From Branchiostoma belcheri (lineage: Eukaryota > Chordata > Leptocardii > Amphioxiformes > Branchiostomatidae), in contig NW_017804476.1 in NCBI RefSeq assembly GCF_001625305.1, positions 714,276 to 778,275 on the forward strand: DNA of 64,000 nucleotides. The letters are read 5' to 3'. This document shows positions 10,601-20,870 of the stretch, piece by piece (positions within the stretch are counted from its first letter, which is position 1; every line of letters starts with the position of its first letter). The notes under the pieces are model-generated. The model was not told where the DNA came from and did no database searches. It was given only the letters and a program-made list of their open reading frames with translations. A program made the translations under genes and the position numbers.

Positions 10601-13600
10601 TTGAGTTAAAGCTTTAGATCCAACACAAAAAATTCTCTCACCTAGAGCTTTCGACCAGTCACTCTGGTCTTCCTCAGCAGACTGACCCAGTGAAGCTTGT
10701 CACGTGGCTTCTTTGAAGTGTGACGTCAGTATTGGGTCAAAGGTATCTGGTAGACGATGTCAGCCCCCGTCGTGGTTCAGTGAAGGGTCCCTGTTGTATA
10801 CAGCCTCCGTCACCCCTCTCAGGAAATAGTCTTGTTCAGTGTCTTGTTCAGAAAAATCCTTTGTAGCTGCAGATGATTATAGGTGTGTGACTTCTGTTTC
10901 AGACCGGCCGCTCTCGAGGGTTTGCCTTTGTGTACTTCCAAACTACTGAAGATGCAGTTGAGGTGAGTTAAGATTTGTTGTGTCCAACACCATAGAGTAG
11001 GTAAAATTGGGGCTGTGCGGGTATTTCTGATGTCTACCTCAGGCTTTTAGCTAGGGGGTGTCCAGGGTGTCTTTTGGACTCCCTATACTGAAAATAATAA
11101 GAAATTGGACGCCCTACTTTTTGGTAGGATACCCTAAAGACGCCCTATTTTTTCTACTCCCAACCCCTGCCATGGACACATGCCTCCCTTCAGCCTTACT
11201 ATAAATACAAAAATGATGGTTTACTGAAGGAAAAAAACTCAAATTCCTCAAAATTTGCACCTCAAACTGCAGAAAGTAGTGTTGAGAGTATTACGAATTT
11301 AAAAAAAGCACCCCTAAAAGCTTGTGCACCGCCTATCTTTGCGCATAGCATAAAATAAATAAAAAATGGACACCCCACAAAAAAATCCTAGCTAAAAGCC
11401 TGGTCTACCTGCACCTAACCTTCACTTGTCTACAAAACGCACTTCTATATCCATGGATCTGTTAGGTGTGGTAATTATTTTAAGAATCACCTATTTTAGC
11501 CTGAACTACTTACATGTATAGAATTGCAAGTGTGTGGTCTTCACTGAAACTGTAGGCCAAGGACCGTACCAATGGAATGGAGGTGGATGGACGCCGCATC
11601 CGAGTAGACTACTCCATCACAGAGAGAGCTCACACCCCTACACCAGGCATCTACATGGGACGACCCACGTAGTGAGTGTTTCAAAGTATTTTAGTTATGG
11701 ATAAAATTAGCACTATAATAGTGCTACTTTTTTGAGGTACAATGTACGATAGACCATGTATCTTTTGGTAGTACTTGTATGTTTAAAACTTCTTGAATAC
11801 ACAGTTTCGTTTTAAGTCAATCACATACTGTAAAGAATATAAGATTGTATGTTTTCACGTGAAACGTTATAAAGCTTTAGAGGAATACAGTATTGTTGGT
11901 ATTGACCTGTTATGAATATTATTTATGTGTTGTGTTTTTTTTCTTGAGAACTTGCACTTACCAAATATCTGCCATGTATCGGGAAATGTTGTACAGAGTT
12001 GCACCTAAATTTTATTGTTATATTCAGAGAAATGAAGAAAAGCCGTAGAGCTCAAAACCTAAATTGTAACACAAATATTATGCAGGAAGATATTCAACCA
12101 AGTGTCATACTGTTCTTATTATTTCTTTCCCTTTCAACATAAAATGATGAATGTAAAATTCACAAAGACTCCTTTTTATTGTAGCATACAAAATTCCGAG
12201 CAAGAGTACTTAAACTGCCCTATATTGAAAAAATGACATTAGGCCATTTTATTCTGATTTTTTTTAATATTGCAGTAAATTGTAGAAGATAGCTTTACAA
12301 AAATTTCCAAATTTTAGCACCAAAGTAAATACATTCACTCAGCAATATCCAAATTTTAGCATCTAGTATAGCACATGCTCTCAGTGAATATCTTCACATA
12401 GCAATATCCAAATTTTAGCATGTAGTAATATCCAAATTTTAGCATTTAGCATGTAGTAATATCCAAATTTTAGCATTTAGCATGTAGTAATATTCAAATT
12501 TTCGCACCTAGCATTCATACAGTAATATCCAAATTTTAGCATCTAGCATATAGTACTATCAAATGTTAGCACCTTAATAATATCCAAATTTTAGCATCTA
12601 GTACTGTACGTTAGTTGACAGACATTGTCGAGTCGAGGTAGCCGCCAAATTCAGCACGAGTCTTATGACAGACTTCCCGATACACGGCATTTCTCCGCAG
12701 CACGGGGGGTGATCGAGGAGATCGGGGAGACCGCGGGGACCGGGGTGATCGCGGGGGTGACCGTTACGACCGTGGGGATCGCTACGACCGAGGGGGTGGT
12801 GGCGGCGGCGGCGGCTACAGAGACCGCGATCGTGACAGGGACTACTACCGGCGGTCGCCCTCGCCGTACTACCGTGGCTCCCGGCGCTACTATTCCCGCT
12901 CTCGTTCCCGCTCTTACTCGCGCTCACCACGTAAGTAATCGTAGACGCTCCTTGGTGTGCTTTTTTTTTGCTCTCTCCTATTTTCCTTATTGTTTCTTTC
13001 AACTCAAATTTAGTTGCCCTTTTCATATCCTTCACTTCTGTAACCATCTCCTTTATCAATTTTCCTTAAAGTTCTGTCCCTCCAAACCAAAGTTTGACTC
13101 TTTTGTCTTCAGCACTTTGTCATATAGAAACATTTAATGCAGCTCTGTAGCTGTCACAAAAGACATATAAGGAAAGAAAATTTGCTAGCCTACTGAAATT
13201 CCAGCAAGGCCTAGGGAAAAAAATGTTGTTTTCTGTTTCCCGACTGACCCTAGCCTAGAAAAAACTGTCAACCCTAGCCTTTTTTTGTGTGGACCCCTGC
13301 AAGGGACATGAATTTTTCAAGCTGATTGACCTTTTCTAGCTCCATAATATGACACCTGAGTGATGAAACATTATACAATCGGTTTTCCAACATTGACATT
13401 GAAAATATCAGTTTCCTCATGAAAGTTTTACTTTGTTAAACTGTATTGTATAAGTTGGATCACTAGAAATAGCCAAAGTCTAATAAAAAAGAAGAAAAAA
13501 TAATCCCTACCTACCGACCCTAATTTTTTCAGGAAACACAACATTTTTTTCCTAGGCCCTAGGCCCAATGCAAAGATTCCAGGTAGATTATATACCTATT

Positions 13601-13798
13601 TGTGGAGATTAATTATCATGTAACTTAATTATAACGAGCTGCATCAGAATGTTTTTAAATAGTGCAAACCTGACATGCTTTCTCTGAATCATCATCTGTT
13701 TTTTTTTCCTGGATTGAGAGTTTCTCCTGCCATCAGGTATTGGTTATATTTTAATGCTCTTGTGTTCCCTTTTTGTTTTGTTTGTAGGTCGCTACTAA
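4596..13798 (+). CDS. TRA2: TRA2, transformer-2 homologue, SR-like splicing regulator
   Basis: TRA2 binds GAA-rich exonic enhancers and activates splicing in the nucleus. The model joins 4596-4631, 7095-7267, 7675-7785, 8874-8888, 9055-9160, 9899-10027, 10903-10962, 11556-11671, 12701-12930 and 13788-13798, giving 328 residues and a stop; all junctions are in phase. Domain order is an RS1 region, the conserved [12 protein letters not shown], an RRM with RNP2-like CLGVFGLS and RNP1 RGFAFVYF, the family-specific linker [14 protein letters not shown], a Gly/Asp/Arg-rich stretch, and a short RS2 ending SPRRY, the same ending as vertebrate TRA2A. Human paralogues are about 282-288 residues; the excess here is in RS1 and the Gly-rich part. 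Confidence 0.96.
5128..5883. mobile_element. Element with 31-bp terminal inverted repeats and 9-bp target duplication (MULE-like)
   Basis: The ends 5128-5158 and 5853-5883 are exact reverse complements beginning TAGCCGTGGCGACT. GAGCTGACC flanks it on both sides (5119-5127 and 5884-5892). Inside lies a palindrome (5286-5625). No open frame is present, so it is non-autonomous. A 9-bp duplication suggests MuDR/MULE-type or Merlin-type transposition. A shorter relative sits at 47867-47984. Confidence 0.8.
5286..5625. repeat. Inverted repeat inside the 9-bp-duplication element
   Basis: Left arm from CAATTGGCCGGGTTGCCG to about 5435, right arm about 5488-5625, nearly identical. The arms contain CCGCCATTTTTG / CAAAATGGCGGC, YY1-like motifs. 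Confidence 0.9.
5622..6183. repeat. Second inverted repeat crossing the element boundary
   Basis: The left arm (about 5622-5845) lies inside the 5128-5883 element; the near-identical right arm (about 5951-6183) lies outside it. The loop holds the element's right terminal repeat and its target duplication. Confidence 0.9.
7095..7267 (+). CDS. TRA2: TRA2 exon 2 (RS1 domain)
   Basis: Encodes [20 protein letters not shown] and a further run of Arg-Ser dipeptides typical of SR proteins. Acceptor TATACAG, donor GTGAGT. Confidence 0.93.
7675..7785 (+). CDS. TRA2: TRA2 exon 3 (RS1 domain)
   Basis: Encodes [20 protein letters not shown] followed by more Arg-Ser. Acceptor TTCTAG, donor GTAAAC. Joins exon 2 through an AGC serine codon. 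Confidence 0.93.
7872..8685. mobile_element. Dispersed repeat 'CACCATGGTAACTGG', interrupted by a LINE
   Basis: Contains the shared blocks GGTCAATGACCT, GTCTGTCACCATGGTAACTG and GCATTTGCTTTGCAAATGTT also seen at 19327-19612, 34326-34690, 44640-44833, 58655-58921 and 60640-60890. Superfamily unknown. It lies in TRA2 intron 3. Confidence 0.7.
8042..8468 (+). mobile_element. 5'-truncated non-LTR retrotransposon (LINE) 3' end
   Basis: An open frame through 8324 reads [14 protein letters not shown] and [20 protein letters not shown], typical of the reverse-transcriptase C-terminus of CR1/L2-type LINEs, then an A-rich end. AGATGTCT occurs on both sides (8034-8041 and 8469-8476), restoring the host repeat when removed. 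Not a functional gene. Confidence 0.8.
8874..8888 (+). CDS. TRA2: TRA2 exon 4, 15-bp microexon
   Basis: Only 15 bp, flanked by CACAACAG and GTTAGT, adding RSRSR in phase. Without it exon 3 still joins exon 5 in frame, so it could be a cassette microexon. Confidence 0.7.
9055..9160 (+). CDS. TRA2: TRA2 exon 5 (end of RS1, PMSNRRRH motif)
   Basis: Encodes [20 protein letters not shown] then [15 protein letters not shown], the conserved stretch just before the RRM in vertebrate TRA2. Donor GTGAGT after AGG. Confidence 0.95.
9899..10027 (+). CDS. TRA2: TRA2 exon 6 (first half of RRM)
   Basis: Encodes [20 protein letters not shown], then [13 protein letters not shown] and VVYDQK, nearly identical to human TRA2. 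Acceptor CACACAG, donor GTGTCT. Confidence 0.97.
10193..10503 (+). mobile_element. tRNA-derived SINE with poly(A)-like tail
   Basis: A tRNA-like head has an A-box-like TGGTGTAGTGGATAGAGC and a B box GGTTCAATCCC (10247-10257), then the body GCCCTTGGGAAAGGCACTTA shared with the other SINE family, ending in an A-run. In TRA2 intron 6. Confidence 0.75.
10620..10900. other. Possible repeat fragment in TRA2 intron 6
   Basis: Contains TCGACCAGTCACTCTGGTC and is GC-richer than its surroundings. No coding frame or terminal repeats are seen. Nature unknown. Confidence 0.3.
10903..10962 (+). CDS. TRA2: TRA2 exon 7 (RRM RNP1)
   Basis: Encodes [20 protein letters not shown] with the RNP1 octamer RGFAFVYF. 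60 bp, phase 0. Confidence 0.97.
11040..11402. mobile_element. hAT-like MITE with 8-bp target duplication
   Basis: The ends CAGGCTTTTAGCTAGG and its reverse complement are flanked by GTCTACCT on both sides (11032-11039, 11403-11410). CAG ends and an 8-bp duplication fit the hAT superfamily. 363 bp, non-coding, in TRA2 intron 7. Confidence 0.8.
11556..11671 (+). CDS. TRA2: TRA2 exon 8 (end of RRM and TRA2 linker)
   Basis: Encodes [20 protein letters not shown] then [18 protein letters not shown], the linker found only in the Tra2 family. Donor GTGAGT. Confidence 0.97.
12290..12605. repeat. AT-rich minisatellite in TRA2 intron 8
   Basis: Irregular repeats of ATATCCAAATTTTAGCAT with spacers such as TTAGCATGTAGTA, roughly ten copies, ending about 95 bp before exon 9. 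Confidence 0.9.
12701..12930 (+). CDS. TRA2: TRA2 exon 9 (Gly/Arg-rich and RS2)
   Basis: Encodes DRG and DRY repeats, a run of seven glycines, then [17 protein letters not shown] and an RS tail. Acceptor CTCCGCAG, donor GTAAGT. The intron before it holds an AT-rich minisatellite. Confidence 0.95.
13209..13566. mobile_element. Inverted-repeat MITE (AGGCCTAGG family)
   Basis: The left end GGCCTAGGGAAAAAAATGTT recurs inverted at the right as AACATTTTTTTCCTAGGCCC. ATTCCAG lies near both flanks, a possible 7-8 bp duplication. A diverged copy is at 54488-54800. In the last TRA2 intron. Confidence 0.65.
13788..13798 (+). CDS. TRA2: TRA2 exon 10 (final codons and stop)
   Basis: After TTTGTAG the 11 bp complete R, then RY and TAA, giving the conserved SPRRY end. 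Confidence 0.9.
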
Positions 13799-15844
13799 AA
13801 ACACAATATCACGCTGAAAAGCAAAATCAGTCGCAATAGACTTAAGGCATTTTGTGAGCATGTGGCATTTGTATCACGCCGTGGTGGACGACTAAAGTGG
13901 TATAACGATTGAGGGACAATGTGACAGTTATGTACCAGCAGTAGTGTCCAATGCTTTTTCTTAGTCAGTGTGCCTCTCCTATGCCCACTCACAAAACTTG
14001 CACACAAATTTGAACTCCCAGATTGGAAACAAAACAAATTCAAGCAATTAGAAATCTTGCACACAATTGGATTGATTTGGCTAAGCTTCAAAAAGACACG
14101 TTACAGCATAGATTTGAGTGAGGTATTGTTGACTTCAAATGTTGTAGAGGTGGTTTTTGAAGGTCCTGACTTAAAAAAAAAACGTTCTTGAAAATGTGAT
14201 TTTTGTTTGGGTCAGTATCAAATTTGAACCTGTCATATTCCGCTCTTTTGTTATAGGCTGAATGGCCAATATGATACTGAATTTGTTGGTTGAGGATGTA
14301 TGATAAAGAAATGTTGGCTCTTTTTTATTAGGTATAGTGGGCATTTTGAGGGTTGACACTGACTATGTTAAAGACCCTGCAAGGCTTTTTTGATGTAGAT
14401 GCTCTATAACATTGTGCATTACCCTATGGTGTTCTGTATGAGAAATTGTAACACCCAAAGCTCTCAATGTAGGCACACACTTTGCAAGAGCAAAAAGTAT
14501 TCCAAAAATGGCATTGTACGTTTACTACTAGTATTGTAGAAACATTCCATTTTTAACCCTTTTTTTAAATAATGATCAAGGAGTTCGGATAGAGCATTTC
14601 TTTTCCATTGCCAAGTGTTTGGTGTGTTTGTGAAATGCAAAGATGGAGTTGTTCCTGTTTTCACAATGTAACTAATGTATCGAGAAAAAATGTTCTGCCA
14701 CATGGCTTTAGAAGGAAGGTTGGTGGGCCTTGCTGAAAAAAAAAATTGAATACCACTTAATAATGTAGCCGTTATATCCTTGAGATGGATTCTTGTACCT
14801 GTTTTTATTGTTTTTCTTGCAAACCATTTGTGAACCTAGCTTTCAACAAGTGACAGCACTGATGCAACAATAGAAAATGTTGGCAAGCATAGCGCAAAAC
14901 TCAATCTGCTCCCATGTTTGCAACAGCAAGCGACATAGCAGTGTAAGCAATAGACATAGTGAAGGATTCAGAAAGTTATAACGATAGAGACAGTTTTGCA
15001 GATGAGATAGGTACCACAATGCAGTGTTAGTTGAGTTTAAAGTTTAAATGCTGCTGTTTTCCAAATTTTCCAGCATTGTGGATGAATCATTGAATTTTGT
15101 TTCAAAAATAACTTCATGGAGTTGCTGTTTGCGCAAGATTTAGAAAGGCTGCTTATAATACCAATGAAAGTTTCAAAAGCTTCTGGAAAGTCTGGAAAAA
15201 TGTAGCTACCACAGATAAAAAGTAAAGAACCAATTATGTAAGGGACTAAACTGTCATACCAGGGTTTGGACATATCTAGACCATTCCTTTGACACTTTGC
15301 CAAAACATTTGCTTTTTGAGGAGTCGTTTCTTAGATTCCACAGAGGACAATTAGCTGAAAAAGCATGTTCTGTCCTTTTTCAAGAATGTTTTGCATGAAC
15401 AATTCTATGCCACTCCTTGGGAAGATACATGCAGTATGTAAACATAAAATGTTGCGATATGTCCAAATTCCTGGTACTTACTCCTAGTCTTACAGCAGAG
15501 AAAAAACTGTGCAGCTATTGTAGATAGTTGAGACTATTGTAATCAAGTTATGCACTGTAAATGACAGTGTTTCTGTCAGAAAACTGTGTGTCATGATGTG
15601 TTTTTTCTGATATCGAAACCTTGTTTTCTAAGAAAGGTCATCTCAATTATGTACCTTTTTTGTATGATGTAAAGCAAAGAAGTCCAGAAAAACAATTAGC
15701 TTCCGATTTGCTGGTTTGTTGCAAATCTGACACACACATACTGATAGAAATGCTGATCAAACTCTTACGAGCATGGCAAGGCCTGTGGTAAGGTAATATG
15801 TTGTGGTCATGTATACAATACTAGCATGTACCCAGTTAAATAAA
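13799..15844 (+). other. TRA2: Probable TRA2 3' UTR
   Basis: The AT-rich stretch after the stop has no splice-like or coding signal of its own and ends at AATAAA at about 15839-15844. The length is inferred; earlier poly(A) use is possible. Confidence 0.5.
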
Positions 15845-15889
15845 CCAACTGTTCCTTGAAACATGACATTAACGTCTTGTCTTCCTCTT

Positions 15890-16250
15890 ACTTACAAAGG
15901 TGGGTGAATGAAGAAAGAAAAAACAGAAGAAAGAAAAATGAAGAAACCCAACTTGAAGTGAAGACTCAAGAAATTGGGGAAGACAAATACCCGCTAGGAA
16001 GAAATTGCGTTGAGAAGAATGGGTGTTTCTCTAAGTTGTAGACCCCGTGGCCTTACAAGAGAGAAGAACGAAGCTGCTGAAAAAGTTGGCTCTCTATAGG
16101 GCAAATCCCAAAATCAAGTCTTCCATTTCTGCATAAAAGATGGTGTGAAAGGAAAAGAGAATAGATGAAGAATTAAGAAGAACAGAAAGTAGAAGACCCA
16201 ACGAAAATGAAGACCGAAGAAAGTGGGGAAGAGTCGTAGTGCAACGGGTA
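15890..16250 (+). other. GAA-rich tract just downstream of TRA2
   Basis: Very dense in GAAGAA, AAGAAAG and TGAAGAA, the kind of sequence bound by Tra2 proteins. A pyrimidine-rich stretch (15872-15894) precedes it and could act as an acceptor. No long frame. Function unproven. Confidence 0.4.
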
Positions 16251-17283
16251 ACGCAAAACATCTTTGACTTCCTTTCCAACGTTTTTCTTGCTTCAACCTT
16301 GCCATGTATGCAGTATATCGTACTTGCATGCTCTGGTGATGTTATTATGAAGTCAGTTTTCTTGAGCATTTCACATCACATGTCTTCCAAAGACTTTAAG
16401 AAGTTGGAATGACAATGGAAGTGAGACGTTCAGTGGCTCTTGGGCAATTTACCAATTTACTCTTTCAGTCGTCTTCTAAAATTCACATTCCAACAAAAGT
16501 CAGAATAATTTGCATTCCATTTCTTTTTTTTTTAGTTCTTTCATGCTTAATAACTCCTGAATTTGTGGAAAAACCACAGACTTAGACTTATCATTTGACA
16601 TGTATTACTCTTGCAGTTTTCAAGCAAGATTTGAATAGAAAAGTTTTTCAGACTCAAATTTCAAACATTGAAATCTGCCCAAGTCTTAGAGTTAGAGCCA
16701 TGTGAAATTTGACTGACTTTTCTAGTAAAACAACACAAGGAAAACACTAACACTTTGTTTCAGTAATACACTTAGAGCAAAAGTTGTTCAAGGAAAACAC
16801 TGTATTCTCGGACAACTATTGCAATGAGTCTGTTGGATACCTCATTGAATACTTTCTTAACATTCTATTTTCTTTTTTGTGTTGTTATAGAAATTGGTGT
16901 GGACACATACTTTTCATGAGAATAGACAATTTTTACAAAAAAAGCATTGAAACCACTTTTAAACTTGACTTTGTTGCTGAAGTCTTTTGCAGAATTGTGA
17001 AAAAATGTTTTTTTTCTTATTTTGCAGTATCTCAATTGATGACCATGCATTCATGTTTTTTCAACAGTTGCTGCATTTATTTTTTGTGAACCTTCTACCG
17101 TGAGTATTTTCCATCTTGGAACTAGTGAAAAGTTATGGACTGAAAACAAATCAACATGATTATGAACACAGATTATACTTGCAGCCACATTTTTGTGGCA
17201 TCAACTAACTGGAGACTCTCTTCCAACTTCCAAACTGGATTCTTCACCCTTCAACAGTTCTGCTACCATCCCTATTGGATACT
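16251..17283. other. AT-rich spacer
   Basis: Only short frames and low-complexity sequence; no gene, repeat family or regulatory site could be supported. Confidence 0.5.
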
Positions 17284-17650
17284 AGTATATAGGGGTTTTC
17301 TTTTACACCACCAATATTGTCTCTTACCTTGCTTACGTTTCAGTGTCTATCTGACACCTTCCTCAGATCTTCTGACTGGAGTTCTGCTTCTTGCCATTAT
17401 ACGTATCCGATGTAGGTGGCGCTTTTGCGGCGAGATCGCAATCCCAAATTTGGCTGAGTTTGCACCCCCCTCGTCCCGGTTCATCAGCCACGTTTGGGAT
17501 TGTGTGCAAAAGCGCCACCTACATTGGCTACAAATAGCAGCAAGAAGCAGAACTCCAGTCAGAAGCTCTGAGGAAGGTGTCAGATAGACACCGAAACGCA
17601 AGCAAGGTAAGAGCCAATACTGGTTGTGTAAAAGAAAACCCCTATATACT
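17284..17650. mobile_element. Foldback MITE (CTTACCTTGCTTACG family)
   Basis: Arms begin AGTATATAGGGGTTTTCTTT and run inward through CTTACCTTGCTTACGTTTC and GTAGGTGGCGCTTTTG. The reverse-complement arm ends at about 17650. A shorter relative is at 45727-45880. Confidence 0.8.
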
Positions 17651-19326
17651 ATACTTTACCAACCTGATGAAACTATTTTCGTAACTATCGCTATGTTTGC
17701 TCCCATCTAGTGGAGCACACCCACAGTACCACCACCAATTGCAACAGGCCAGAGCTAAAATAGGTGTGAATTCTAGGATACATTGTTGTCAAAAAGTATT
17801 GTCAGCCTCCTTTGTTGGCAATGAAAAAAATGATTCCAATGTAAAAAAAAAAAAAATCTGCAGAAAGACCATGGATTATCAAAAGACATGCCATACATGT
17901 AAATGTGGTGTGGTAAAATTCACAATTGTAGCCCAACAAAGAGGTAGCAATCCATACTGTTTTCTACCAACTGTACTTGATTAATAACCTAAAGTTTGAT
18001 TACTAGTAGATAATGCTTGTGTCATACTCATAGATTATATAAGTTTCAACCTGGAAGACCTTTTTTAAAGCAGAAGCACTAGTACTCCAGGCGATTTCTA
18101 CCTTACTTAATGTTTATCTTTAACAGAATTCTTATTTCTGAACCAGGGGCAAGAAGATCTTTCAGGAAAACATGAATGTCATTTTTTTTCACAGTAGTTT
18201 TTGTGAGTTGTGGACAATTACAAAGAATCTAACAATGCTAACCATGGTAGTTTTTATACTTACCACGAAAATGTTGAATGTAATTTTTTTTTGCACAGGT
18301 GTGTTAGTGAGTTGTGGACGATTATCAAGGATCCTTCTAGCAATCTGATAGGCATTAGACTATTCGACTGCTATTCTAATCACATAATCTCTATGTTTGT
18401 ACTGTGTTTGGTTAATTCTTAGTTTTGACCAAACCAAACCAGGGATGCGCCCAAGTGGAGGAAAGAAGAGGAACTGATTTAGCTTCAACATTAAAGTTTT
18501 CACTGAATTTTTAAGAGTGTTCCAGGGACAACTAGCAACGAAGAACTTGGTGTGCTGTGAACTCAACCTTTCAAACTTCCCTTTCAGAGAAAGCTGCTAT
18601 TCCTGATATTATCATTAGATAGTACTCCTTTCTGTTGTAGGTTTTAAGAGCTAAGTATTGGACAGTTAATCATCTGATGTATGTACTATCAGTGTCACCA
18701 ATGATTATTAATTGCAGTGGTTTTTACCATGCAGCAGATGGAAGGTCTTTTACAGGGCATGACTGAAAAGATATTTGATGCTGAGAGGGTCTCTCCAACA
18801 CAACTGTGGGGCTTGTAGTGTGTGGAAACCTTGCCATTGACTGTCTGGCAGTAACACGACATCTTCCACAGCAGTGAACCAATTTTACAGTAATAAAAGT
18901 CAGAAGATCTTATTTTCTGTCTCTAGTGTCTTTTTTGTGTAGGTGCATACCACAGTACCTGGCTGAATGTATGAATGAATGAATGAATGACTTGTGTTGA
19001 CTTCATGGTTCCTACTTAAGCATATTGGGCTATAATAGGATGCCTAGACCTGTTTTTTTTCGCCCTGTCGCTTCATATTTTTTCTGAAAAAAATCCAAGA
19101 ACCAAGAAATTAAATTGGTGTGGCCTTATTCTACCAGAAAGTAAATAAATTTACAGTTAATAGGAAAATTGGGCAAGAGTGGTATGTTTCATGCTGTGGC
19201 CACATAACAGCTTATTCTTCAAAACGTTTATTTGTGAAGATAGAAATACGAATTTAAAAGTGCAAGTAGCTGCATTTTCATCCATATTTTTACCAAAATT
19301 GACATCAACGTTAGTATCCTTTGTAA
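17651..19326. other. Gene-poor spacer with repeat fragments
   Basis: Contains a short TGAA microsatellite (18966-18990) and a piece (about 19020-19135) of the GGCCACACC Harbinger-like family. No gene seen. Confidence 0.5.
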
Positions 19327-19612
19327 TTATGTTTACCTAAGGAAAACATTGTTTTTACTCAATTTCTTCTGTTCTAAACACTAACCTCTGACCTGGCCAA
19401 TGACCTGATTTGTTGACGTCTGTCACCATGGTAACTGGTGTTGGGTTACATCATGATGCAAGTTTATACTAATTATAGCAGGAGGGATTTAGACTCCTGT
19501 CTGACCATATACTAGTATATGAATGTATTTGAGTAAGAATAAACAAAACAGACCATATCCGAAGGTAAACATTATGCATTTGCTTTGCAAATGTTACTTT
19601 TCTAGTTAGATA
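19327..19612 (+). mobile_element. Dispersed repeat 'CACCATGGTAACTGG' copy
   Basis: Has TCTGTCACCATGGTAACTGG, GCAGGAGGGATTTAGACTCC and TTTGCTTTGCAAATGTTAC in the family order. Confidence 0.75.
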
Positions 19613-19689
19613 ATCTAATTGTCTTTCTTCGACACATATAAGTGCCTGGCACCGAAACGGGCCGTCATTGGTCGTCATAATTAGATTAT

Positions 19690-20040
19690 CAACTTCACAT
19701 TAATTATGCACGGCCGTTCTGCACACCTGTGTAAAAACAAGCTTGGTATGTTCCGTTCAAAATGGCGATTTCGTACGACGGGAATACATTGGGCTGATTT
19801 TTTCACAACTTTCTGGGTACTTTTAGACGTTTTCGTCGGTAGAATGTCTTGGTAAGTGTGCAGCAGAATGTTTGGGAGTTTTCGCTGTACATTTGTGCGG
19901 ATCTGGTGATGTTTTGAGGAGAAAATGCGGATTTCCTGACCTGGCGAATTTTTGGAGAAGACAAAAATGGCGAGACAGTCGGGAAGAGTAGCGTGGTATG
20001 GACTAATGGAGACGACTTCGCTCATGCATTGTTTCAGGTA
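19690..20040 (+). promoter_or_regulatory. Possible promoter and first exon of the tandem-exon transcript
   Basis: Local CpG content rises and AAAATGGCGA motifs occur twice. A short frame starting MARQSGRVAWYGLMET (from 19968) ends at a CAG/GTAAAC donor-like site at about 20036. It lies upstream of the tandem array and could start its transcript. Weak evidence. Confidence 0.25.
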
Positions 20041-20870
20041 AACCAGTACATTGTTTGGCTGACATTATTCCTTAGCAACTAGTGCGAACATGTCAACATA
20101 TTCCGTAAGAAATTAACTATTTCTGTATTAGGTAGCGACCGTTCCTAATTTTACATAGGCTTAGAAAAGTCCATCAAGTTGCCGCGTTTTCAACAACATT
20201 TTCAATGTGTGGTGCACTTGTAGAGTGTTAAATGTATGTGCATGTATGTCTTTTTAGTCAGTTGTTCAGCGTTTTGAGGTTATATTTGTCAAAAGAAATT
20301 CTGCATTGAGCCATTGACCATTTTCTCTCTTTATCTCCACGTGGTTCAAAACACCTGTTGGAATGTGGCCGCATTTAAGTTATTTTCCCGCCAAAAATTT
20401 GCGTAAACAAGATGGGGGCCTCAAAGCTTCAGGGCGCCGAAATGAATACGATACAAAACGGTTGAAAACTAGTTAAGTCGAGTTGACCAGACTTTGAAAA
20501 TCGTTCTTCATAATCATTTGTAATGTATCATTTATAATTTAAAAGCTTGTTCGTTTCCTTTTTAGAGTAATTCAGTAAATAGTAATGACCAAGCCCAAGT
20601 ATTTCTGGCACAAACACTACAGATGACTATGCTTGAAGGTAGCAATTCCTGTTTTGAAAATATTTTGCGTCAAGTTTTTTTCGTATTCCACAAAAAGTTT
20701 AAGTTGAAGGGGGTTGATTTATTTTATTGTTGTTTCTATCCCCGTTTTTATGGTCATTGTGTAGAGTTTTCGTGGAGGTATGTGTTTGTTTTAAATTAAA
20801 GATATTTAAGGTGTGTGTGTGCATTGGTAGTTTTTAATTTGAGACAAGTGTCCAACTTATAATGTATGTA

